The position numbers were made by a program, and so were the translations under genes. From an uncultured Blautia sp. (GTDB lineage Bacteria > Bacillota > Clostridia > Lachnospirales > Lachnospiraceae), in contig UQMI01000018.1 of the NCBI GenBank assembly GCA_900542045.1, positions 1 to 60,148 on the forward strand: a stretch of 60,148 nucleotides of DNA, read 5' to 3'. Of this stretch, positions 54,502 to 60,148 are shown one piece after another (within the stretch, counting starts at the first letter, position 1; every line of letters starts with the position of its first letter). The notes under the pieces are model-generated. The model saw only the letters and a program-made list of their open reading frames with translations, ran no database searches and was not told the DNA's origin.

Positions 54502-56553
54502 TTATCCATGTTTTTTAATATTTTCCAAACGATTCAGAAGATTAACAATTTTATCCTCCTGACCATTCTGCTCTTGATCATGACTATCCCCATTACGATT
54601 TTCAGTGCCCTTTTCCATGCCGGGTTCTGACCTGTTGGCTTTATTGATCGCACAAATCATCAATGCGCGAATCCGGAAAATATTGTCTGATACCGACTCC
54701 GCAATTCCATATTTATACTCAATTTTACATTTGGCTGTTTTGTTGTATTTATCTGCCATTTCCCTGAGATAACTCATATATGCTTCAGCCTGTTCTTTTG
54801 TTGTTTCATTCAGGAAAAGAATGAACTGTCCGAGTCCATTAACAGCTACCAAACTGTTTTGTTCTTCTCCTGGAAAAACTTCTTCCAGAAAACGTGCAAA
54901 GCTCTTTATCATTTCATCGCACTCTTCACGTCCATAACGGCTGTTCTTTTCCTTTACCTCAGTCAAAACAATAGATATACAGACAAACGCATTGCCTAAC
55001 ATGGATTTCTCATATTTATTCAGGTACCGGTCACAGGCCGTTCTGTTCGGAAGCATCAGCTTTCGATCCATATAAATATAATAATTGATAATATCTCCTG
55101 TCCGACCGGCTACAATCACACCGAGAGTTGCCAGAATCGCCATACCAACAACTACAATCAATGTATACAAAACAGTCTGTACATTCGCGGATACCGCAAT
55201 ATCACTACGCAAACTGATATTCTGCGCTCCTGCATACTGGTTATATTCCTCATTTAATACGATCAGATCGTTATAAATCGTATTCAGCTTCTCTACCAGA
55301 TTATCCAGCAGTGTCGTAACTGTTTCCTGCTTTTCTTCCGCTGTGGCATCGTCTTCATAGATTACCGTTTGATCCACATCCGACAGAATTTCATCGCTGC
55401 TGTCACTGTTTTCTTCTGTGCTTTCTTCTTCACCCAGAGTGCCGTTATACAGATCAATAATGTACTCGCAATACGCAATATCAATCAACGCATATTCATA
55501 ATTAGACCGATCCGATACATAATTTTCCAGAAGCGTGTCATACTGCACCGTTTCATCACCGGAAATCCAGTTTGTATATTCTTCAGAATTTTCCTCATCT
55601 ACACCATTCTGCGCATAATAATCATCATAAATATTCTGTAAGATATAGTCGGAAGTAATATCTGTATTCCCGGACTCTCTCATCATAGTGACATAGGATT
55701 CAATGATTTCCTTAATGTCATCAATCTGCGCCTGCCAGGTTTCATTACTGATATTGTATCCCTCGATTCTGTTCTGATATTTTGACAGCAGTACATCTTT
55801 ATCTTTTGTCAGTGTATTATTCAGAATATAGGCATAAACCTCCGGAATCTCATCGGAACGCAGGAGATTGAATTCCTGGTACAAGTCGTTAAAAGAATAA
55901 CCGTTAGCCGCAGATACAAAACTGACATTTCCTTCAACATATTCTCCCAGTGTTTCATAGGTCGTTCTGACTGCGGAATCAATCGTTTCTATAATTTCCA
56001 GGTAGTCATATTCCGCTGTATTCAATTCTGAAACCCGATTTACAAATGCTCCCGAGGTCACATGGTTCTCCCCGTATTTTTCCAAAAACACATCCAGCAT
56101 ATTATCCAGAAGCTGACGGGCAAAAGACCATGGATCTTCTGCGTCTCTATGCGACAGAGTTACATATACCATGTATCTGGTAGGTTTCGTTTCTACCTCT
56201 TCACCCTGTTCATTTACCGCCTCCTGCACAGCCTCTTCTTCGCTGGTCATCACAGGTTCCACACGGATTTTCGAGCGGAATTCATCCAGGTTATAATTAT
56301 CATAACTTAAATCCATACGCTCGAATACTTCTTTCATAACTTCTGTAGAGTAAATCTCTGAAGTATCAATTTCAGTTCCATCCGGCGCAAGCCCTTCCTC
56401 TGCCTGTGCATTCGTATACTCAATAAGCGCTGCCGCTGTATAACTTTGCTGCTGATTAAACAAAAGGTACGCAACAATCCCTGACAATACAGCAACACCG
56501 ATAATCAAGAACTTATACCTCTGTATCAGAGCCATTGGACTGAATTTTTTCAT
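54502..56553 (-). CDS. Wzz-like chain-length protein fused to a degenerate GGDEF domain
   Basis: A 683-residue protein. Residues ~13-32 form the first membrane helix, followed by a ~440-residue extracytoplasmic, coiled-coil-rich Wzz-like domain, a second helix (~470-492) and a cytosolic domain of ~130 residues. That domain has diguanylate-cyclase fold features: LPNRTACDRYLNKY resembles the start of GGDEF domains, and the active-site loop reads NGLGQF instead of GGDEF. The catalytic Asp/Glu are missing and no RxxD inhibitory site precedes the loop, so it should not make c-di-GMP; it might bind a nucleotide or a partner. The C-terminal ~45 residues are polar and disordered-looking. The whole operon is preceded by a c-di-GMP riboswitch. 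Confidence 0.82.
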   Translation of the reverse strand: MKKFSPMALIQRYKFLIIGVAVLSGIVAYLLFNQQQSYTAAALIEYTNAQAEEGLAPDGTEIDTSEIYSTEVMKEVFERMDLSYDNYNLDEFRSKIRVEPVMTSEEEAVQEAVNEQGEEVETKPTRYMVYVTLSHRDAEDPWSFARQLLDNMLDVFLEKYGENHVTSGAFVNRVSELNTAEYDYLEIIETIDSAVRTTYETLGEYVEGNVSFVSAANGYSFNDLYQEFNLLRSDEIPEVYAYILNNTLTKDKDVLLSKYQNRIEGYNISNETWQAQIDDIKEIIESYVTMMRESGNTDITSDYILQNIYDDYYAQNGVDEENSEEYTNWISGDETVQYDTLLENYVSDRSNYEYALIDIAYCEYIIDLYNGTLGEEESTEENSDSSDEILSDVDQTVIYEDDATAEEKQETVTTLLDNLVEKLNTIYNDLIVLNEEYNQYAGAQNISLRSDIAVSANVQTVLYTLIVVVGMAILATLGVIVAGRTGDIINYYIYMDRKLMLPNRTACDRYLNKYEKSMLGNAFVCISIVLTEVKEKNSRYGREECDEMIKSFARFLEEVFPGEEQNSLVAVNGLGQFILFLNETTKEQAEAYMSYLREMADKYNKTAKCKIEYKYGIAESVSDNIFRIRALMICAINKANRSEPGMEKGTENRNGDSHDQEQNGQEDKIVNLLNRLENIKKHG

Positions 56554-56567
56554 TACGCGCCCCCCTC

Positions 56568-57956
56568 TTATTTCCGTCTGCCAAATGACCTTCTCGGTTC
56601 ATTTGTTCTCACCATCAGGATCAAAACCAATGCTACGATCATCTCAATACTCAACATAGCGCCTCTTACCACCAGTCCCCCTGCCAGACTCAGACGTTCT
56701 GATGTAAATATGAGATAATCCCCTTTGTTTTCCGCATCATAGTCCCGGACCATTTCCAAAGCCTTCTCAGCATAAGAAGATAATGTGGTCTGAATACTCT
56801 CGATCATACTGTCCACTGTCTCGTATTCATTTTCGTCCGCTTCAGAATTTTTTATCTGATCAATCGCATAATTGTTATTTTCAATCTGGTCCTGCAGCAA
56901 CGCTGCATTCTGACTGTAAGTATCCGCTTCGTCCGCGAAATTATCGACAGCAATCTTCGTCCGGCTCATATAGTATTCCCCGGTTTCATCCGTTGTGGGT
57001 ACCAGAACAATTGTTGCCATGTCTCTTTCATACATATCAATCGTCTCCAGGCGAACATCGTAACCGGCATTATTCTGCTGAAAATTCATATCCAGCATCA
57101 AATTGTTATAATTCAGTTTCGCAAGCTGACGATTCTTATCCTTTGTCAACCCATTTGTCAGAATATAAGATTCCAGACTTTCCATCTGCACAGTTTGAAA
57201 ATCCTCTATTTTCTGAGCAAGGGACGCAAAAGTTTCTCCGTCATCACTGACATAATTTCCATTTTCCGTTGAACAATTCCACAAATAAGATTGAATTCTT
57301 GACGATTTAGAAGCAAGAATATCAACTTTATCCAGATAATCTGCTTCCTCTACATCCGTATAATCCAGTTCCAGCACAGAAGTTTTGCGGGAATATGTAT
57401 CCAGAAATTCATTATTAAACGCCTGAGCAACACTGTCCACCACATGATTCCCATCCAGAAAAAACGTATTCATTGTTGCGCTGTATCCAAGTACATACTC
57501 CGTAGATACATAGTACTGCTCTGTCGATAGCGTTTCTTCGGCCTGTAGCGGTCTCACCGTCAATGTCTGCCGCAGCTCCTCTACCGTAATATTCCCGAGA
57601 TTCCCATCCGCAATAGCAGCTTCTAACACACTGTCCTCAATAATATCATAAGTATTAAAACGTGTGCCGTTGGGATTCAATCCCTTGGACGCTTCTGGAT
57701 AATTCAAGCCTATGGTAATACTGCTTTCCAATCTGTGATTAATAAAAGTAATTGCTGAAAGACAGGCCAAATATAATACACAGGCAATTATGATCATTGG
57801 GATCCCGCTTTTTACTGCACTCATGCGGTCGCTAAGCTTTATCCGTTTTTTCCCGACCGGTACTTTCAAAAAGGAAAAAGCTGCAATCACGATCAAAATG
57901 ATCGGAATCAACTCAATGAAAAGACCGATCAGATTTACAATTCTTGTAATTCCCAT
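56568..57956 (-). CDS. Wzz-like chain-length/co-polymerase membrane protein
   Basis: A 462-residue protein with an N-terminal helix (about 9-30), a second helix (about 52-72), a ~350-residue extracytoplasmic helical domain and a C-terminal helix (about 430-450). It resembles the second Wzz-like protein downstream in the extracellular part (LNPNGTRFNTYDI here, LAPDGTEIDTSEI there), which suggests duplication. No tyrosine-kinase domain or gene is nearby, unlike most Firmicute capsule systems. It probably forms a membrane complex with the Wzz/GGDEF-like protein to control polymer length. Confidence 0.75.
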   Translation of the reverse strand: MGITRIVNLIGLFIELIPIILIVIAAFSFLKVPVGKKRIKLSDRMSAVKSGIPMIIIACVLYLACLSAITFINHRLESSITIGLNYPEASKGLNPNGTRFNTYDIIEDSVLEAAIADGNLGNITVEELRQTLTVRPLQAEETLSTEQYYVSTEYVLGYSATMNTFFLDGNHVVDSVAQAFNNEFLDTYSRKTSVLELDYTDVEEADYLDKVDILASKSSRIQSYLWNCSTENGNYVSDDGETFASLAQKIEDFQTVQMESLESYILTNGLTKDKNRQLAKLNYNNLMLDMNFQQNNAGYDVRLETIDMYERDMATIVLVPTTDETGEYYMSRTKIAVDNFADEADTYSQNAALLQDQIENNNYAIDQIKNSEADENEYETVDSMIESIQTTLSSYAEKALEMVRDYDAENKGDYLIFTSERLSLAGGLVVRGAMLSIEMIVALVLILMVRTNEPRRSFGRRK

Positions 57957-57974
57957 ATAACACCCCTTACTTTC

Positions 57975-58898
57975 TTAGTTAATATTAATTACTACCAATT
58001 CCGGCCTGTTATTGATGCGCGGAACGACAGAGCTGTTTCCCAAACCTCTGGTTACGATCAGCTGCCCTTTTCCCAATTCATATAAACCGCCATAATATTC
58101 AGGGAAAAAACCAGTATCACTATGATACAAACCTCCAATTCCCGGCAAAATAATCTGTCCTCCATGAAAATGTCCCGCAATGCCAAGATCAAAATCCTCT
58201 TCATAAAAGCTCTTATACAATATCGTAGGATAATGTGATGCTACGATCTTATATCCATCCTGCTGAACAAATGCCTGAAATTTTTCCTGTATATCAGTAT
58301 CCGCCTCATAATTTTGCTCTTTCATAGATACCGAAAACAAGCGGATCTCTGTGCCATCATGCTCAATCGTATATTCTCCCGGATAACAGACAGTTACTCC
58401 AAGTTTATAGAGATATTCATCCAGAGGAATTTGAAGTCCATTCTTATCGTATTCCAGCACACCCTCATGATTTCCTAATAAATAATAAATATCCGCCGTC
58501 TGGCTGAGCTGCTCGCAGAGATTTAATATTACATCCACATTCGGATCATCTTCCATCACCATATCCCCGCACATAAGGATAAGACTGGGTTCGCACTCCT
58601 GAACAGCCTTGATCAGATCCCTGTTGTTCTCTCCAAATTCCTGATTATGCAAGTCAGAAAGCAACACAATCCGAAATTCCTTCTGAAATTTTTCTGTCTG
58701 CAGATTATACTCTGTTATCTCGAAATTCTGATTCTGATAAAATGTAACAACAGTTAAAGCGGCTGCCAAAAGCAAAAACACAGTCAAAATACCGACCAGC
58801 ATACATCTTTTTCTGCGTTGCCGTTCCCGAACTCTCTGATATTGCAATTCTCTGAGCTTTTCTAACCTTGAATTTGCTACTTCATCACTGTTTTTCAA
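57975..58898 (-). CDS. Membrane-anchored metallophosphoesterase (YkuE-like)
   Basis: A 307-residue calcineurin-type phosphoesterase. A basic N terminus and one membrane helix (about 32-53) precede the catalytic domain with metal-binding motifs LLSDLHNQEFGENN, CGDMVMEDD, LLGNHEG, ASHYPT and AGHFHGGQI, all intact. It faces outward if the helix is a signal anchor. Relatives act on lipid-linked or cell-wall phosphodiesters; here it might recycle undecaprenyl-PP or trim glycerophosphate. It lies 18 bp after the DivIVA-like gene. Confidence 0.9.
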   Translation of the reverse strand: MKNSDEVANSRLEKLRELQYQRVRERQRRKRCMLVGILTVFLLLAAALTVVTFYQNQNFEITEYNLQTEKFQKEFRIVLLSDLHNQEFGENNRDLIKAVQECEPSLILMCGDMVMEDDPNVDVILNLCEQLSQTADIYYLLGNHEGVLEYDKNGLQIPLDEYLYKLGVTVCYPGEYTIEHDGTEIRLFSVSMKEQNYEADTDIQEKFQAFVQQDGYKIVASHYPTILYKSFYEEDFDLGIAGHFHGGQIILPGIGGLYHSDTGFFPEYYGGLYELGKGQLIVTRGLGNSSVVPRINNRPELVVININ

Positions 58899-58916
58899 AT
58901 TCCGGCACCCGCTCTT

Positions 58917-59627
58917 CTAAAAATCGAATTCTCTGTTGCTGTTTTCTATACTTTTCTGATTGCTTTCTTTCATTTTAGATTCTGCCCGCTGGATAAGATT
59001 TTCCACTCTATCCGGCACATCCAGATGAACATTCCGCAAAGAATTTGACACATCTTTAAGTTGCCTGCAAATATTGTCAATCTCTTTTGTATAATTCTCC
59101 AGGCGATAGTTTTCAACTATAAAATCAATGATTTTATTTTCCAATTCTGTTTTTAAATCCTGCCGTGCCAGTTCATCTCTCATATTTGCATCATTCTCTG
59201 CCTTCTGGACAATTTCTGCGGCCTGTCTTCTGGCATCTGACAGAATCCGACGGATCATTTCACGATCTTCTTCCGGATTCATTCTTGCCAAATCCTCTTT
59301 CAACTGCTCATTTTCCCGAATCAGACCATCTATTTTCTCTTTCATTTCCAGATCAGGTACATATACCACGTCACGCTGTTCTGAAGCCTCTTTCAGCTGA
59401 CGCTCTAATTTCTCTACATGACTCTCCAGCCGTTCCTTCTCGTCTTTCAGATTACGTATTTCCTCAATAGATTCTTCTATAACCTTCCGGTCAGTATCTG
59501 TCAAGCCCTGATCTCTCTCATTCTGCATTTTCTGCACTTCTTCTTCCAGCATATCCACATAGGCTTCCACATCTTTTTTCTTAAAACCACCGAATATACT
59601 CGTTCTGAATATTTTCTTTCCATCCAT
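58917..59627 (-). CDS. DivIVA-like coiled-coil protein
   Basis: A 236-residue protein. The N-terminal FRTSIFGGFKKKDVEAYVDML matches the DivIVA start, the part that binds curved membrane, and most of the rest is coiled coil (about 25-110 and 130-215). DivIVA proteins recruit partners to poles and septa. The ATG at 59627 is favoured because GTGAGGGTGAG lies at proper distance; a GTG at 59642 is the alternative. As first gene of the riboswitch-controlled locus it may position the polysaccharide machinery, which is inference. Confidence 0.85.
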   Translation of the reverse strand: MDGKKIFRTSIFGGFKKKDVEAYVDMLEEEVQKMQNERDQGLTDTDRKVIEESIEEIRNLKDEKERLESHVEKLERQLKEASEQRDVVYVPDLEMKEKIDGLIRENEQLKEDLARMNPEEDREMIRRILSDARRQAAEIVQKAENDANMRDELARQDLKTELENKIIDFIVENYRLENYTKEIDNICRQLKDVSNSLRNVHLDVPDRVENLIQRAESKMKESNQKSIENSNREFDF

Positions 59628-59740
59628 GATACTCACCCTCACTGTAAATTTTCATAAACATTATTAACCCGTTTCTGTTATTATATTCCTGCCTATTCTG
59701 ACAAACGCCCTTTAAAGAAAACATCTATACTGTCAAATGT

Positions 59741-59783
59741 AAAAAAGGCCGCAATTTACTCTTCAATAGAATCAATTGCGGCC
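59741..59783 (-). terminator. Expression-platform terminator of the c-di-GMP riboswitch
   Basis: On the minus strand a perfect 10-bp stem GGCCGCAATT/AATTGCGGCC with a 17-nt loop is followed by six T. It sits between the aptamer and the DivIVA-like gene, about 100 bp before the start codon. Its 5' arm shares the GGCC at 59783-59780 with the aptamer 3' side, so aptamer folding and termination probably exclude each other, which would make the ligand turn the operon on. Confidence 0.9.
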
Positions 59784-59870
59784 GAACTACCTTGTGTCCT
59801 ATATCAGTATCACCTAAGGCTTCTAACTTTGCGTCCCTACATTTCTATAGGTTTGCCCATTATATTCCAC
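59778..59870 (-). ncRNA. Cyclic-di-GMP-I (GEMM-I) riboswitch aptamer
   Basis: On the minus strand the conserved core reads GGGCAAACC (59858-59850), then a hairpin CCTATA-GAAA-TGTAGG with the expected GAAA tetraloop, then GGGACGCAAAG (about 59837-59827), and a second arm beginning GCCTTAGG and closing with GGTAGTTCGGCC. These match the GEMM-I consensus in order and spacing. A terminator overlaps its 3' side. The leader starts at a consensus promoter about 130 bp upstream and the controlled gene is the DivIVA-like start of the polysaccharide locus. I cannot exclude the related cGAMP-binding GEMM variant from sequence reading alone. Confidence 0.9.
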
Positions 59871-59883
59871 TTATCTGAAAGAA

Positions 59884-59912
59884 AAGCAGAAAAAATACTG
59901 ATATTTTCTGCC
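59884..59912 (-). other. Hairpin in the leader upstream of the riboswitch
   Basis: On the minus strand GCAGAAAATA pairs with TATTTTTCTGC (one bulge) across TCAG, followed by TTTTCTTT. It looks like a terminator placed between the promoter at 60009-60037 and the aptamer, or a structural part of the leader. Confidence 0.5.
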
Positions 59913-60008
59913 TCCCTTCTAAAATAATGATGTCCTGTATATTTTAAAATACAATTTCTATCTGCTTATTCGACGAAAAAAAACTAATTTTACAGATTAC
60001 ATAGAATA

Positions 60009-60037
60009 ATTTTATCATCGAGAAAAACAAATGTCAA
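60009..60037 (-). promoter_or_regulatory. Promoter of the polysaccharide locus
   Basis: On the minus strand TTGACA (60037-60032) and TAAAAT (60014-60009) are 17 bp apart, predicting a start near 60002 and a ~375-nt leader that includes the riboswitch. The remaining bases to the window end show an AAGGAGGTG but no supported gene. Confidence 0.75.
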
Positions 60038-60148
60038 GATACACCTCCTTGTGTTCCAGGGTTGTTTCATGAACTATCCACGAGTATTGCTATCTTTTAC
60101 ACTCCTGTTATTACATCTCTCATATCGTTTCTGATAAACTGATCATGT

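Noticed and set aside
59862..59867. TATAAT directly before the riboswitch core as a promoter -10
   Set aside because: Transcription would start inside the GGGCAAACC core and destroy the aptamer; the promoter at 60009-60037 gives a complete leader.
60000..60048. AAGGAGGTG followed by TTG as a small gene on the minus strand
   Set aside because: The frame is only about 14 codons and coincides with the consensus -35/-10 of the operon promoter.

Overview
The window reads as a chromosomal segment of an anaerobic, spore-forming Clostridium-class bacterium, most likely a Lachnospiraceae relative. Supporting signs are SpoVB- and SpoIIM-type sporulation proteins, an EFR1-type ferredoxin remnant, the eno-secG-rnr-smpB-ssrA gene order, strong AGGAGG ribosome sites with several GTG/TTG starts, and no tRNA 3' CCA encoded in the tmRNA gene. 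The family assignment is inference; no 16S rRNA gene is present. Nearly all genes lie on the minus strand.

Layout. 1-7.8 kb: an AraC-type regulator, a MacB/FtsX-like ABC exporter, a DUF4143 ATPase, and the two-component system that probably served the exporter; its kinase is broken by a one-base frameshift. 7.8-14.2 kb: a SpoVB/MurJ-type flippase, ung, hisF-hisH and an intact response regulator/kinase pair. 14.2-16.2 kb: a structured dispersed repeat, a decayed ferredoxin gene and ssrA (tmRNA). 16.2-28.7 kb: a housekeeping block of DUF1294, smpB, rnr, secG, eno, gpmI, hom, tpiA, pgk and gap, so five lower-glycolysis enzymes lie close together. A probable unannotated small RNA with repeated GGAGG modules sits between eno and gpmI. 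28.8-34.5 kb: a P-type ATPase and an iscR-nifS-nifU-mnmA sulfur-trafficking operon. 34.5-40.7 kb: a SpoVB-like flippase, DAHP synthase, xerD, spoIIM-like and rny.

40.7-60.1 kb is one large polysaccharide locus running leftward from a strong promoter near 60.0 kb. Its leader carries a cyclic-di-GMP-I (GEMM-I) aptamer followed by an intrinsic terminator. The genes encode a DivIVA-like coiled-coil protein, a membrane metallophosphoesterase, two Wzz-like chain-length proteins (one fused to a GGDEF-like domain that has lost its signature), a Wzy-type polymerase, glycosyltransferases, a TagF-like glycerophosphotransferase, an acyltransferase, an SGNH hydrolase, an acyl carrier protein, a Wzx flippase, an adenylating ligase, a TagA/WecG glycosyltransferase and UDP-GlcNAc 2-epimerase. 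An acetyltransferase gene is embedded on the opposite strand. Together these suggest a glycerophosphate- and acyl-decorated, ManNAc-containing surface polymer whose synthesis follows cellular c-di-GMP.

The most interesting items are the riboswitch-controlled polysaccharide locus with its Wzz/pseudo-GGDEF fusion, the GGAGG-repeat RNA at 21.3-21.6 kb, a dispersed hairpin repeat with compensatory base changes, and 53-bp tandem repeats upstream of hom. All functional statements rest on reading the sequence and family knowledge; no searches were run.
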